64,000 nucleotides of DNA from Pseudomonadota bacterium (GCA_021812385.1 JAKANO010000014.1:28754-92753), one strand, 5' to 3'; positions 17,398-27,012 are shown, counted from the stretch's first letter. Numbers and translations: made by a program. The notes: generated by a model from the letters alone, not told the origin.

Positions 17398-17526
17398 GGC
17401 CAAGGATTTTGACTTCGGCCGCTTGGCTAACACCAAGCTTAACTTGCTGCGCAAGTTAGCCTACGCCGTAACAAGCTGTTGCAGCGAGTTATCAGTCCTC
17501 TGCTCTACCAACTGAGCTATTTGGCC
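17398..17526 (-). pseudogene. Broken tRNA-Phe copy (5' half plus short 3' remnant)
   Basis: Bases 17526-17493 (minus) repeat positions 1-34 of the neighbouring tRNA-Phe with one change, then the match stops exactly at the first anticodon base. About 80 bases further, 17412-17398 reads TCAAAATCCTTGGCC, resembling the 3' anticodon strand joined to an acceptor end, with the T-arm missing. It cannot fold into a functional tRNA. It lies upstream of the intact gene in the same direction, as if a tandem copy was split and partly deleted. Confidence 0.65.
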
Positions 17527-17621
17527 AGGCCTGTTTGCGGTTTCAACAAGCTTGAAACGCGTTCAGGAAAGCCCGGCATTACACCCGAAAAGCGCTGTAT
17601 CGTCAAGGTTGATGCGCTGCG

Positions 17622-18308
17622 CTAGCGCTTTCGGAACACGATATCCCATACCCCGTGTCCGAGTTTTAAGCCGCGTTGTTCAAATTTGGTGAGCGGCCGA
17701 TAGGCTGGGCGCGGTGCGTAATCCTGTGCTGTATTTTGCAGTAAGGGCTCTTGCGCAAGCGTTTCCAGGATGTGTTCGGCGTAGGCTTGCCAGTCGGTGG
17801 CGGCATGGATATAGGCGCCGGGCTTGAGACGGCTGGCAATCAGGCGCACAAATTCGGCCTGAATCAAGCGCCGCTTGTGGTGCCGGGTTTTGGGCCAGGG
17901 GTCAGGGAAGAAAATATGGACGCCATCCAGGGTGTTTTCCTGGATCATGTGTTGCAGCACTTCGACGGCATCATGCTGAATGATGCGCAAGTTTGTTAAA
18001 CCTCTTTCGCCGATTTGTTTCAGCAAGCTGCCCACACCAGGCGTGTGGACTTCTACGCCGATGAAATCGATCTCTGGTTGTTGCGCCGCGATTTCCGCGG
18101 TGCTTTCGCCCATGCCGAAACCGATTTCCAATATTTTTGGCCCAGAGCGTCCGAACACCGCATCCAGATCGATGACGCTTATTTGATAGGGTAGGGAAAA
18201 TACTGGCAGCAGCGTTTCGTAGGCGCGTTGCTGCGCGTGCGAGATGCGGCCTTGACGCAGTACGTAACTGCGCAACGGTCGGCGGATAGGGTTGGGCGTG
18301 TCGGTCAT
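17622..18308 (-). CDS. trmB: tRNA (guanine-N7-)-methyltransferase
   Basis: TrmB makes m7G46 in the variable loop of tRNAs using SAM. The 228-residue product has the SAM site [16 protein letters not shown], the [16 protein letters not shown] tRNA-binding motif and the C-terminal [17 protein letters not shown], all diagnostic. It stands alone, divergent from the GGDEF-EAL gene with a 100-base gap. Confidence 0.96.
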   Translation of the reverse strand: MTDTPNPIRRPLRSYVLRQGRISHAQQRAYETLLPVFSLPYQISVIDLDAVFGRSGPKILEIGFGMGESTAEIAAQQPEIDFIGVEVHTPGVGSLLKQIGERGLTNLRIIQHDAVEVLQHMIQENTLDGVHIFFPDPWPKTRHHKRRLIQAEFVRLIASRLKPGAYIHAATDWQAYAEHILETLAQEPLLQNTAQDYAPRPAYRPLTKFEQRGLKLGHGVWDIVFRKR

Positions 18309-18409
18309 TTATAAAAAAGGTGGAATTTTAGCAAGAAATTCAAGGATTAGTGATCTAAAGATCAGGCGCGACTAGCCGATACTTATGTGAATAATATTGG
18401 ATAGCCTGC

Positions 18410-21070
18410 ATGTTGTTTCAATCCCAAACCGAGAAACGTATTAGCTTGATTGCTGGTGCGGTTTTCATCACGTTGACCTTGGTGGCTGCATATTCGGTCT
18501 ACTGGGTCATGCGTTATCAATCCGATGCTACCTACAGCCGCAGCTTGCAGCTCGATCTGGAATCGCGCTCGCGGCTGGTCGAATCTGTGATTCGTCAGCA
18601 TGTGGCGAATACCGTTGCGTTGGCGAGCCAGCCCCTGATTCGCGATCGATTGGCGGCAGGCGGCGGAGCCAATACCAGTCGCAGTAGCGGCAGCGCTTTG
18701 GAAACGGCCTTGAAGGTTTTTATCGGGCAGGGGGCTAATGCGCTGATTGTGTATGACAACGATGGCCGCGAAGTGGCGCGCGCGGGCAGGGAGGTGCAAC
18801 CGCAATTCGATGTCGCCCTGGCATTGCCGCATGCGACGCGCTTAGGCTGGGGCGATGGGTTCATCCTCAGCACCCGGGTTGACGTGATTCAGGCCGGGCG
18901 CAAACTCGGAACCTTGCTGGCGGAAAAACGTCTTGCGGAGCTTGAAGGCGCCTTGGCTGATTTCTCGAAGTTGGGCAATAATGCAGCGGAATTGAGTGTG
19001 TGCGCACCTGCGGATAATAAATCGGTACGCTGTTTCCCTTCCCCCAACACATCGTTAGCGCTGCATGCATTAAAGCCAGGTGACGCGCGCACGAAGGCTA
19101 TGCGTCAGGCGCTTGCGGGCAATTCAGGCTATGTCAATGAGCGAGACGGCAACGGTACCGCCGTCGCCTACAGGCCCTTGGGCACACTGGGGTTGGGCGC
19201 GGTGCTCAGTATCGATAGTGCAGCGCTCCATCCCGAATTGCAGCAAGCAAGCCACTATGTGGCGCCGCTCATGCTGATGTTGCTTGTGGCTGGAGGCTTG
19301 TTGCTGCGCTGGCAAGTCTTGCCCGTCATGCGAAAACTACAGGTGTCGGAGAAGCATGCGCGCGAACTCAATCAATTATTGTTGCAGAATGAAATGCGCG
19401 TGCGTGCGGTGCTGGATCAGGTGGAAGAAGGCATTGTTTCCGCGACTGGTGATGGACTGGTGCGCATGTTCAATCCGGCGGCCGAGCGTATCTTTGGTTA
19501 CCGTGCGCAAGAAGTGCTGGGCGAAAAATTCGCCATGCTCATGGCGGAGGCCGATGCGGAGAAGCACAGCCAACATCTTCAGCGTTTCCTGGAATCGGGG
19601 CAGGCGGTGCTCTTGGGTACTTCGCAAGAAGTCGCTGGGCGCCGCAAAAATGGCGAAATCTTTCCGGTCGAGTTGCGGCTGGGGGCCATCAAGCTCGAAG
19701 GCGAGCTGTTGTTTATCGGCTCGATGCGCGATATTAGCGAGCGCAAGGCGCTGGAAAAGCGCATGACGCATCTGGCCACCCACGATAGCCTCACCAATTT
19801 ACCCAATCGCAACTTATTGCAAGATCGGGCGCGCCAGGCTTTGATGCAGGCGTCACGCCAAGAGCGGCGCATCGGCGTCATGTTTCTGGATCTGGATCAT
19901 TTCAAAACCACCAACGATTTGCTGGGGCATCCGATGGGCGATCGCTTGCTGCAAACGGTCGCGTCGCGCATTTTGAATTGCGTGCGCGATGAAGATACCG
20001 TCGCACGCCAAGGCGGCGATGAATTTATCGTGGTGTTGCCGAATGTTAAGCGCTTCGAAGATGTGGCCATCGTCGCCCAGAAAGTGTTGGTGACGCTGGC
20101 CGCGCCCTATTCGATCGATAACACCGAGTTGAATATTTCAGCCAGTATCGGCGTGTCGGTGTATCCCGACGACGGTGAGGATGTGGAGACGCTGATGCGC
20201 CATGCGGATACGGCGATGTATTACGCCAAGGCGACGGGGCGCAACAATTTTCAGTTTTTCACGCCGAAGATGAATCAGGCCGTGACCGACCGCTTGAGCA
20301 TCGAAAGCAAATTGCGGCATGCCTTGGAGCGCAACGAATTCTTGCTGAACTATCAACCCATCGTGAATTTGGCGACAGGGCAAGTCAGCGCGGCCGAGGC
20401 GCTGTTGCGTTGGCAGCCGGAGGGTGGCCCAATTGGCCCGGATCGCTTTATCCCGGTCGCGGAAGAAACCGGGCTGATTGTACCCATCGGCGAATGGGTG
20501 ATTCGTGCAGCGCTGCACGAGCGGCGGCGTTGGTTGGAACAAGGCCTGAAATTGCCGCGCATGGTAGTGAATCTGTCGGCGCGGCAATTCGCACAAAAGA
20601 ACTTGGTCGCCAAGATTGGGCGCATGCTGCAAGAAGTCGATCTCAGTCCGCAGCAGTTGGGGGTGGAGGTGACCGAATCGCTCATCATGGAGCGACCCGA
20701 AGACGCCGTCCGCACGCTCAAAACCTTGAGCGAGATGGGGGTGCAAATTTCCATCGACGATTTTGGCACGGGCTATTCCAGCTTGAGCTATTTGAAACGC
20801 TTCCCTTTGCATAAAATTAAAATTGATCGCAGCTTTGTGCGCGATGTTGCCACCGACTCGGACGACGCGGCGATCGTGACGGCCATTATCGCCATGGCGC
20901 ACAGCCTCGACGCCACCGTGGTGGCGGAGGGCGTGGAGACGCTAGAGCAGCTGCATTTCCTGCGCGAGCGCGGCTGCGACGAGTTTCAGGGATTTTATTT
21001 CAGCCGCCCAGTACCGGGCGATGCGCTACTGGAAAAGATGCGCAATGGCATGCCGCAGATTGCGCATTGA
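18410..21070 (+). CDS. Membrane PAS-GGDEF-EAL cyclic-di-GMP protein
   Basis: The 886-residue product has a membrane segment near residues 12-35, a periplasmic sensor of about 240 residues (Cache-like), and a second membrane segment near 285-305. PAS/PAC follows (about 330-445), then GGDEF (about 450-615) and EAL (about 625-880). The GGDEF site is an intact GGDEF and is preceded by RDED at the correct five-residue distance, the inhibitory I-site. The EAL domain keeps EALLRW, ESLIM, DDFGTGYSSL and EGVET, so both activities could be present. No partner gene is adjacent; ubiA follows with a 49-base gap. The signal sensed is unknown. Confidence 0.93.
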   Translation: MLFQSQTEKRISLIAGAVFITLTLVAAYSVYWVMRYQSDATYSRSLQLDLESRSRLVESVIRQHVANTVALASQPLIRDRLAAGGGANTSRSSGSALETALKVFIGQGANALIVYDNDGREVARAGREVQPQFDVALALPHATRLGWGDGFILSTRVDVIQAGRKLGTLLAEKRLAELEGALADFSKLGNNAAELSVCAPADNKSVRCFPSPNTSLALHALKPGDARTKAMRQALAGNSGYVNERDGNGTAVAYRPLGTLGLGAVLSIDSAALHPELQQASHYVAPLMLMLLVAGGLLLRWQVLPVMRKLQVSEKHARELNQLLLQNEMRVRAVLDQVEEGIVSATGDGLVRMFNPAAERIFGYRAQEVLGEKFAMLMAEADAEKHSQHLQRFLESGQAVLLGTSQEVAGRRKNGEIFPVELRLGAIKLEGELLFIGSMRDISERKALEKRMTHLATHDSLTNLPNRNLLQDRARQALMQASRQERRIGVMFLDLDHFKTTNDLLGHPMGDRLLQTVASRILNCVRDEDTVARQGGDEFIVVLPNVKRFEDVAIVAQKVLVTLAAPYSIDNTELNISASIGVSVYPDDGEDVETLMRHADTAMYYAKATGRNNFQFFTPKMNQAVTDRLSIESKLRHALERNEFLLNYQPIVNLATGQVSAAEALLRWQPEGGPIGPDRFIPVAEETGLIVPIGEWVIRAALHERRRWLEQGLKLPRMVVNLSARQFAQKNLVAKIGRMLQEVDLSPQQLGVEVTESLIMERPEDAVRTLKTLSEMGVQISIDDFGTGYSSLSYLKRFPLHKIKIDRSFVRDVATDSDDAAIVTAIIAMAHSLDATVVAEGVETLEQLHFLRERGCDEFQGFYFSRPVPGDALLEKMRNGMPQIAH

Positions 21071-21119
21071 CCTGGGCTGGACACTCACCGAAAATACGCT
21101 GCCAATATAGGCTCGAACC

Positions 21120-21986
21120 ATGACCCTCGCCGAACGATTGACGCTGTACGAAAAACTGATGCGGCTCGACAAGCCGATCGGCATTTTGCTGTTGCTGTGG
21201 CCCACCTTGTGGGCGTTGTGGCTGTCCAATTACGGACATCCCAATTGGATGATCGTGTGGATTTTTGTGCTCGGCACGGTGTTGATGCGCTCCGCCGGTT
21301 GCGTCATGAACGACTACGCCGACCGCGATATCGACCCGCATGTGGCGCGCACCAAAGATCGTCCGCTCGCGGCCGGCTTGGTGAGCAAAAAAGAAGCCTT
21401 GCTGCTGGCGGCGGGCTTGGCGCTCATCGCCTTTATGCTCATCCTGCGGCTCAATCCCTTGACCTTGAAGCTCTCGGTCGTGGCGCTGTTATTGGCGATC
21501 AGCTATCCGTTCACCAAGCGCTTCTTCGCGCTGCCGCAAGCTTATCTCGGCATCGCCTTCGGCTTCGGCATCCCCATGGCTTATGCGGCGCAGACGGGGC
21601 AAGTGCCAGCCATCGCCTGGGTGTTGCTGGCGGCGAATGTGTTTTGGGCGATCGCCTATGACACGCAATATGCGATGGTCGATCGCGCCGATGATCTCAA
21701 GATCGGCATCAAGACCTCGGCACTCACCTTCGGTAAATTCGATGTGCTGGCGGTGATGATTTGCTATGGCTTGGTGCTGTCGATCTTGCTCTGGATCGGC
21801 CGCAGCCTATACATGCATTGGCCGTTTTATATGGGCTTGGCCATGGCGGCAGGACTCATGGCCTATCATTACCAGCTGATTAAAATGCGTGAGCCGGCGC
21901 AATGTTTCAAAGCGTTCTTGCACAATAATTGGGTCGGCGCGGTCATCTTTGGCGGCATCGCGCTGGATTTCCTGTTGCGCAAATAA
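21120..21986 (+). CDS. ubiA: 4-hydroxybenzoate polyprenyltransferase
   Basis: UbiA is an inner-membrane prenyltransferase joining the polyprenyl chain to 4-hydroxybenzoate in ubiquinone synthesis. The 288-residue product has about eight hydrophobic helices and both Asp-rich Mg-diphosphate motifs: [20 protein letters not shown] and [17 protein letters not shown]. No ubiC gene (chorismate lyase) is adjacent. ubiX, acting on the next intermediate, is about 3 kb downstream on the other strand. Confidence 0.94.
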   Translation: MTLAERLTLYEKLMRLDKPIGILLLLWPTLWALWLSNYGHPNWMIVWIFVLGTVLMRSAGCVMNDYADRDIDPHVARTKDRPLAAGLVSKKEALLLAAGLALIAFMLILRLNPLTLKLSVVALLLAISYPFTKRFFALPQAYLGIAFGFGIPMAYAAQTGQVPAIAWVLLAANVFWAIAYDTQYAMVDRADDLKIGIKTSALTFGKFDVLAVMICYGLVLSILLWIGRSLYMHWPFYMGLAMAAGLMAYHYQLIKMREPAQCFKAFLHNNWVGAVIFGGIALDFLLRK

Positions 21987-22003
21987 ACGCTGTATTTTTG
22001 CGG

Positions 22004-22546
22004 CTATTCTTCAAGCTGCGAAGGCAAGCCGTCGATGCTCAGGCGGTTTTTTTCCGCGCGATATTGGCGCAATCCGGCTTCGCCTTTTTTCTCCGCCCAA
22101 GTCACTAATGCGTCGCGCTCGCCGCAATAAGCATAGCGCGGCACGCCAAAGCCACAGGAGGTTTGCACCGACTCGATATTGAGCATCACGATTTGCCGCG
22201 CGCCCGGAATGGGCGGGAATGCGCGGTACAGCTTATCCCACTCCGCTTGCCCCGGCCGCACTAAACTGCCTTGGCCATACAGGCGCAAAATCAGCGGCGC
22301 ATCTTCCAAGCTGCAAAACATCAAAGTTAAGCGGCCATCCGCCAAGAGATGCGCGGCAGTTTCGTTGCCGCTTCCGGTCAGGTCGAGATAGGCGACGCGC
22401 GTCGGACTTAAGATGGAAAATGTTTGCAGCCCCTTGGGCGAAAGATTCACGCGGCCCTCGGCGGCGGCGCTGGCCGTGAAAAACAGGTGCTGCGCGCGGA
22501 TAAAATCCATCAGATCTTCGGTTAAAGCCGGGTAAAATTTTGCCAT
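22004..22546 (-). CDS. Pyridoxamine 5'-phosphate oxidase-family protein
   Basis: The 180-residue product starts MAKFYPALTEDLMDFIRAQHLFF and has the split-barrel flavin-binding pattern FFTASAAAEGRVNLSPKG...VAYLDLTGSGNETAAHLLADGRLTLMFC. This is typical of the PNPOx-like family of unknown substrate rather than of true PdxH. The start at 22546 is chosen over an upstream frame to 22768 because the family begins at this Met and AAGGAC precedes it. It is divergent from the LMW-PTP-like gene with only 35 bases between the starts. Confidence 0.85.
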   Translation of the reverse strand: MAKFYPALTEDLMDFIRAQHLFFTASAAAEGRVNLSPKGLQTFSILSPTRVAYLDLTGSGNETAAHLLADGRLTLMFCSLEDAPLILRLYGQGSLVRPGQAEWDKLYRAFPPIPGARQIVMLNIESVQTSCGFGVPRYAYCGERDALVTWAEKKGEAGLRQYRAEKNRLSIDGLPSQLEE

Positions 22547-22581
22547 TGAGAAGTCCTTGCTGCAGTGCGATCGGAAAACGA

Positions 22582-22995
22582 ATGGTATACAAACGTAAAG
22601 CGAAAGTGTTGTTCGTCGGTTACGGCGACACCAGTCGCGCCCTGATCGCGGCCGCCATTGCGAATGACTCCGGGCAAGGCTACATGCTGGCGCGCGCCGC
22701 TGGATTGCAGCCAGAGCCGTTGACGCCGGAATTACTGCATGGCCTGAATTCACTTGGGTTGGGTGCACTTCAACCTGGGCTGGAACCGCTCGATGCGAGC
22801 GATCTGGCGTGGGCGGATTTGCTGGTGACCCTGGACGCGGCTGCTACGCACGCTTGCCCGCTCTTGCCGGCGTGGGTGCAAACCCGCTGCTATCCCTATG
22901 CCCCCCCTGAGAATCTGGAAAGCTTGCGCCCACTGTTTGATGCGCTGCAGCAACGCGTCGCCGGCATGCTGGGTGGGATGGCGATGATCGCCTGA
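22582..22995 (+). CDS. LMW-PTP/ArsC-fold protein with missing catalytic Cys
   Basis: The 137-residue product begins VYKRKAKVLFVGYGDTSRALIAAAI, which matches the start of low-molecular-weight protein tyrosine phosphatases and thioredoxin-type arsenate reductases (ILFVCxGNxxRS). Gly13 stands where the nucleophilic Cys should be, and Arg19 of C(x)5R is kept. Later parts (LAWADLLVTLDAAATHACPLLP) follow the family pattern. The usual DP general-acid motif near the end is not recognisable. It is probably not a phosphatase; a binding role is possible. The family assignment is by pattern only. Confidence 0.6.
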   Translation: MVYKRKAKVLFVGYGDTSRALIAAAIANDSGQGYMLARAAGLQPEPLTPELLHGLNSLGLGALQPGLEPLDASDLAWADLLVTLDAAATHACPLLPAWVQTRCYPYAPPENLESLRPLFDALQQRVAGMLGGMAMIA

Positions 22996-23192
22996 GCTCG
23001 GATCAGCGCAATATCGAATACGTATTCAAGATTTCAGTCATTATGCCGAAATTCGATCAGTGCGGCGCGCAGCTACGAAACAATAATATTAAATCAATCA
23101 ATGTGTTATGACTTGTCGCTGAATTGCTTTTGTCAGGTACAGCTATTGCTTATTAGTCTATTTGTACCAATCACTTTTTAAATGGAGTTTGC

Positions 23193-24374
23193 ATGAAAAA
23201 ACTTTTTGCTGCGCTTGTTGGGTGCGGATACCTGTTGGCCGCCGGAACCGCGCAGGCCGTTGAGAGCTTGGTGTTCAGCGTGAACGTGGCCGACACGGAA
23301 GTCCTGAACAACTATGACACTCAGCAAACCTATCAGGCGCTGACCAATTATCTTTCCAGTGCCACCGGCATTCCCATCAAATTGGTGGTGGGGCAAAATA
23401 CCACGAATGAGCTGCAACGCACGCGCACGGGGTTCTATGCGCTGATTTTGGGCCCGGCCCATGTGATTGGCAGCGCGCTCAAACATGGCTATGAGCCGAT
23501 CGCCAAATTTCCCGGCAGCAATAAGGTCGCATTCGTCGCTTCCAAGGCTTCCAATATCACGCGCCTCGATCAAGCCAAGGGGAAGCGCTTGGGCTTGCCG
23601 GCACAGGATTCACTCGCAACCTATCTCGCCAAGGGCGAATTGAATGCGGCGGGATACCATGTGAAGACGTTTTTTAAAAGTGTGAGCCATGCGCATTACC
23701 AAGATTCGGCGCTATTTTCGCTGGGGATTAACCAGGTGGATTTAGTGGCGGTGGATGAGGGCGCGGCCAAGAAGTGGTTGGCGAGCAATCCGGGCGTGAT
23801 CGTGGCCGAGAGTCCAAGCGTACCGGCGCAGAGCTTTGCCATTAACAGCAAAATCCCGAAGGCGCAGCAAGATAAATTGCGCGCGGCGCTATTGCAGCCG
23901 CACCCCGGCGCGCAAACTGCCGTGCTGAACCTATTGCGCATCGCGAAATTCGAGCCGGCCAAACGTGAGGAGTATCAGTATGTTTCCACGCTCGGCTATT
24001 TCACGCCGAAATTATTGGCTGGCGCGACGATCGTGAACGCAACCGAAGTCAAGGCGCTGTTTGATAAAGGGGTGGCGCTGTACGACACGCGCGTCGAGCA
24101 CGAATACAAGGAAGGGCACATCAAAGGGGCCATCAGCTTGCCTTACAAGGAGAACAGCGCCAAGGAAGTGGATTTTGACGCGACGCTCGATAGTTGGGAT
24201 GTCGCGCAACTCCCCAAGGATAAAAACACCCCGCTGATCTTCTCTTGCAATGGCCCGGAATGCTGGAAGAGTTATAAAAGCGCGAAAGTGGCGCTGGATA
24301 ACAAATACACGCACGTGTATTGGTTTCGCGGCGGCTTTCCGGAATGGAAAGAAGCGGGCCTGCCGACGGAATAA
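23193..24374 (+). CDS. PhnD-like periplasmic binding protein fused to rhodanese
   Basis: The 393-residue product has a signal peptide (about 1-23, ending AQAV). Residues 25-270 form a PhnD/phosphonate-type solute-binding domain (VLNNYDTQQTYQALTNYLSSATGIPIKLV..., LILGPAHVIG). A rhodanese domain follows at about 288-390, with VALYDTRVEHEYKEGHIKGAISLPY and the active-site loop FSCNGPECWKSYKSA (C352). The two domains share one frame without a stop. Both act in the periplasm. No ABC permease or ATPase is near, so the binding domain probably senses or presents a ligand. A sulfur-transfer or oxyanion role is inferred. A GGAG site precedes the ATG. Confidence 0.85.
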   Translation: MKKLFAALVGCGYLLAAGTAQAVESLVFSVNVADTEVLNNYDTQQTYQALTNYLSSATGIPIKLVVGQNTTNELQRTRTGFYALILGPAHVIGSALKHGYEPIAKFPGSNKVAFVASKASNITRLDQAKGKRLGLPAQDSLATYLAKGELNAAGYHVKTFFKSVSHAHYQDSALFSLGINQVDLVAVDEGAAKKWLASNPGVIVAESPSVPAQSFAINSKIPKAQQDKLRAALLQPHPGAQTAVLNLLRIAKFEPAKREEYQYVSTLGYFTPKLLAGATIVNATEVKALFDKGVALYDTRVEHEYKEGHIKGAISLPYKENSAKEVDFDATLDSWDVAQLPKDKNTPLIFSCNGPECWKSYKSAKVALDNKYTHVYWFRGGFPEWKEAGLPTE

Positions 24375-24389
24375 CGCCGGTACTGCGGC

Positions 24390-25037
24390 CTAAGTAGCCA
24401 GGCCTTGCTGGGCCAGGAACTTGTGCAACACGTTGAGGCGTACCTCGGTGTCGTTCATTTCCAGCATGCTTTGCTTGGCGCTGCCTTTGATCGGAAGAAT
24501 TTCCGCAAGGCGGTAGCTCACCCATACGCCATCCTCGAAACCAAATGGCGGCTCGAATTTGGTCGCGCCGACATGCGCGAGAATGTGCTTCAGCACCGCA
24601 GCGCAGGGCGCATGCTCGGGGGGGAGCGGCATCGGCTTTTCCGCCGGGACTTTCACGGCTTGCGCCACTAACAGCCCATCCGCTTCGGTTTGATAGTCCA
24701 AAATCTGAAACCGCTGCACGCCGATGGCGCGCACATTGAGCACGCCGAGTTGCGGCATATCCCAGGTATCGATGCGCGCCAAGGTGCCGACGGGGTGGGG
24801 CACGACCGGCGCCGCGACTTCTGCGCCTTCCTTGATTAAACACACGCCGAATAAGCTTTGATCTTGCAGGCAGCGCTTGGCCATATCCATATAGCGTTGC
24901 TCGAATACCTTGAGCGCAAGCACGCCGCCCGGAAACAGAATGGTGTTGAGCGGAAATAGCGGCAAGGTGAAAGGTGTGATTTCCGCATCGTGCGGCAATA
25001 ATTCGGTGATGCGGTCTTTCCATTTTTTCGGCAGCAT
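24390..25037 (-). CDS. Lon N-terminal (substrate-binding) domain protein
   Basis: The 215-residue product has the Lon-N pattern LPLFPLNTILFPGGVLALKVFEQRYMDMAKRCLQ...FGVCLI but no AAA or protease domain. Stand-alone Lon-N proteins are common in proteobacteria and of unclear function. The start at 25037 follows the ubiX stop by one base; a frame extending to 25283 would lie inside ubiX and is rejected. It is convergent with the PhnD-rhodanese gene, 15 bases apart. Confidence 0.87.
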   Translation of the reverse strand: MLPKKWKDRITELLPHDAEITPFTLPLFPLNTILFPGGVLALKVFEQRYMDMAKRCLQDQSLFGVCLIKEGAEVAAPVVPHPVGTLARIDTWDMPQLGVLNVRAIGVQRFQILDYQTEADGLLVAQAVKVPAEKPMPLPPEHAPCAAVLKHILAHVGATKFEPPFGFEDGVWVSYRLAEILPIKGSAKQSMLEMNDTEVRLNVLHKFLAQQGLAT

Positions 25038-25038
25038 A

Positions 25039-25656
25039 TTAAGGCTCGGTTTCACCCCAGCGGGCGAGCAATTGATGCGGTACGGCCAATTGGTCGAGTA
25101 TGCGCGCCACGACAAAGTCCACGATGTCTTGCACGCTCTGCGGGTGATGATAAAAGCCGGGATTGGCCGGAAGAATAACGACACCAAGGCGCGCCAGCTT
25201 GAGCATGTTTTCCAGGTGAATAGCCGAGAACGGGGTTTCGCGCGGCACCAAGATGAGCTTGCGCCCCTCCTTAATGACGACATCGGCGGCGCGGCCGATC
25301 AAGTTGTCGGCCAAGCCGGCGGCAATGGCCGCCAGCGTGCTCATGGTGCAAGGGCACACCACCATGGCATCGGGCGGGTTGGAGCCGGAAGCGATGGGCG
25401 CAAACCATTCCTCGCGCCCGAATACCTGGAGTTGATCGGCGGGCGCCTGAAAGCGTTCGGCCAAGAAAGCTTGCAGTTCCTGGCTGCGCGCCGGCAAGGT
25501 GAAATCCAATTCTTGCTTGGCAACCACGGCAGCCACTTGCGAGCTCAGGACATACACGCGGCAGCGTGCAGCCAACAAAGACTCGATCAAGCGCAGCGCA
25601 TAGGGCATGCCGGATGCGCCAGTCAGCGCGACCGTGATGGTTTGATTAAAGGGCAT
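25039..25656 (-). CDS. ubiX: Flavin prenyltransferase UbiX
   Basis: UbiX prenylates FMN to make the cofactor of the UbiD decarboxylase in ubiquinone synthesis. The 205-residue product has the N-terminal ALTGASGMPYALRLIESL flavin-binding motif, VVCPCTMSTLAAIAAGLADNLIGRAADV and RETPFSAIHLENM, all diagnostic. It overlaps the end of the upstream small gene by 11 bases and is followed at once by the Lon-N gene. Confidence 0.95.
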   Translation of the reverse strand: MPFNQTITVALTGASGMPYALRLIESLLAARCRVYVLSSQVAAVVAKQELDFTLPARSQELQAFLAERFQAPADQLQVFGREEWFAPIASGSNPPDAMVVCPCTMSTLAAIAAGLADNLIGRAADVVIKEGRKLILVPRETPFSAIHLENMLKLARLGVVILPANPGFYHHPQSVQDIVDFVVARILDQLAVPHQLLARWGETEP

Positions 25657-26086
25657 AGGGTTTCATTGTAGGTGCGATGGGGGGGAAGGGGCCAGATTCG
25701 CGTGCCAAGGCACACATGACACGTTCGAATTTATCGCCCACCGTATCCGGAATGATGGGCGAGCCTTCCTTCTCGGCCTCCGCGACGTATTCGATCACCG
25801 CGCCTTGCGCGTCATAGTAGAGAAAACTCAGCAAGCGCAAGGTATGTTCGCGGCAATCAATGTGCTCGCGCATCAGAGACGAGCTGGCCAGCAATTTTTT
25901 CACCGGGCGCGGCGGCGTGAACAGGACTTTTTTCCAATAGGTGACCTCGTTGCCATTGACGACCAATTTGCTGCGGTCAAAGAAATATTCATCGGCGGTA
26001 TTCGGGATATCGACGCGCGTCCAATCGGCCGCGATCGCGGCGGACACAAGCGCGAATTGCAGCAGCAGTATTAGGGCGTAACGCAT
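25646..26086 (-). CDS. Small exported protein, surface-adhesin E-like
   Basis: The 146-residue product has a signal peptide (MRYALILLLQFALVSAAIAAD) and the sequence DEYFFDRSKLVVNGNEVTYWKKVLFTPP. This resembles the surface-adhesin E-like family (PF16747), where YFD..S...G..V.VW is typical. The start at 26086 lies inside the end of the Gx-transporter gene (16-base overlap). The longer frame to 26428 is antisense-like filler and is rejected. Function unknown. Confidence 0.75.
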   Translation of the reverse strand: MRYALILLLQFALVSAAIAADWTRVDIPNTADEYFFDRSKLVVNGNEVTYWKKVLFTPPRPVKKLLASSSLMREHIDCREHTLRLLSFLYYDAQGAVIEYVAEAEKEGSPIIPDTVGDKFERVMCALARESGPFPPIAPTMKPYAL

Positions 26087-26607
26087 GTCGGCTGGGGTGT
26101 GCTGGGGAGGCGCGCGAGCAAGGTCGCGGCCGCGATGCCGTTGATGGTGCCGAACAACAGGGCGGCAGCGGCGAATATCGGGATCAAATAGGCCACGCCG
26201 GCATGCGGGATCAGCCAGAAATAGACCACCGCCAATTGCCCGGCAAAATGCGCCTGCGCCGCCAGAATGCTTTGCGTCACCGTGCCAAAAAAGCGCGTGG
26301 GAAGGGTTTGCGCGAATGCGAGCATGGCCAAGCTGGCGAGGGCGCCGCTGATGCTCAACAGGAAGGTTGGCGAGAGAAATGTGCCGAGCAATAAGCTCCC
26401 GGCGATCACGCGCAGCAGCGTCACCCAAGCCGCGCTGCGCCAGCCGAAATGCGCGAGCACCACCAGCGTAATAATGTTCGCCAAGCCGGGCTTCACGCCG
26501 GGCAGCGGAGAAGGGATCGCCGCTTCCAGCAGCGTCAGGCCGAGCGCCGCCGCCGCCAGCTTGGCAATGCGGTGGTCGTCAGCCGTGGTGTTGAGTTCGA
26601 TTTGCAT
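26071..26607 (-). CDS. Gx transporter family membrane protein
   Basis: The 178-residue product has five or so hydrophobic helices and the pattern ALGLTLLEAAIPSPLPGVKPGLANIITLVVL. It matches the family annotated as Gx transporter or heptaprenyl diphosphate synthase component I (PF07456), probably a small ECF-like membrane protein. Such genes are usually next to a NusG-domain-II protein, as here (26638-27012). Often ApbE or Rnf genes are near too, but none is seen. The transported substrate is unknown. Confidence 0.82.
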   Translation of the reverse strand: MQIELNTTADDHRIAKLAAAALGLTLLEAAIPSPLPGVKPGLANIITLVVLAHFGWRSAAWVTLLRVIAGSLLLGTFLSPTFLLSISGALASLAMLAFAQTLPTRFFGTVTQSILAAQAHFAGQLAVVYFWLIPHAGVAYLIPIFAAAALLFGTINGIAAATLLARLPSTPQPTCVTP

Positions 26608-26637
26608 CGTCTTGTTTCGATAAGCGCGGCGCTGCTT

Positions 26638-27012
26638 TTAATAATTGAGCGAATCGAAGCGGCGCACCGCACCGGCCAATTCCACGCTCAGTTGATTCGG
26701 CAGGCAAAGTGCGGCATCCCCGGCGTGCGACAGCCAGCCGTGCTTGACGCATAATTGCCGCGGACTGGGATCGGCAGCGACACGCGCGCGGCCCGCTTGA
26801 ATTTCGACAATGCTCACGCCGAGCGGGCCCGGCACGCGAATGCGTTGCGGCTTGTCCAGGCGCGCTTCGGCGAACAGCTGGCCGCCGGCGCGGATCACGA
26901 CTTTTTGCGGCGCAGCGCCGGACCAAAAATTAGCCGCGAGCCAGCCGGTCAGCACGGCGCCGAGCGCGAGCGTGAGCCAATCGCCGGGGCGAAAATAGGC
27001 TAGGTATTTCAC
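26638..27012 (-). CDS. NusG domain II-containing membrane-anchored protein
   Basis: The 124-residue product has one N-terminal membrane helix ([18 protein letters not shown]) and an extracytoplasmic small beta domain ([51 protein letters not shown]). This is typical of the NusG domain II family, unrelated in role to NusG. It pairs with the Gx-transporter gene and overlaps rapZ by 4 bases. Confidence 0.8.
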   Translation of the reverse strand: MKYLAYFRPGDWLTLALGAVLTGWLAANFWSGAAPQKVVIRAGGQLFAEARLDKPQRIRVPGPLGVSIVEIQAGRARVAADPSPRQLCVKHGWLSHAGDAALCLPNQLSVELAGAVRRFDSLNY

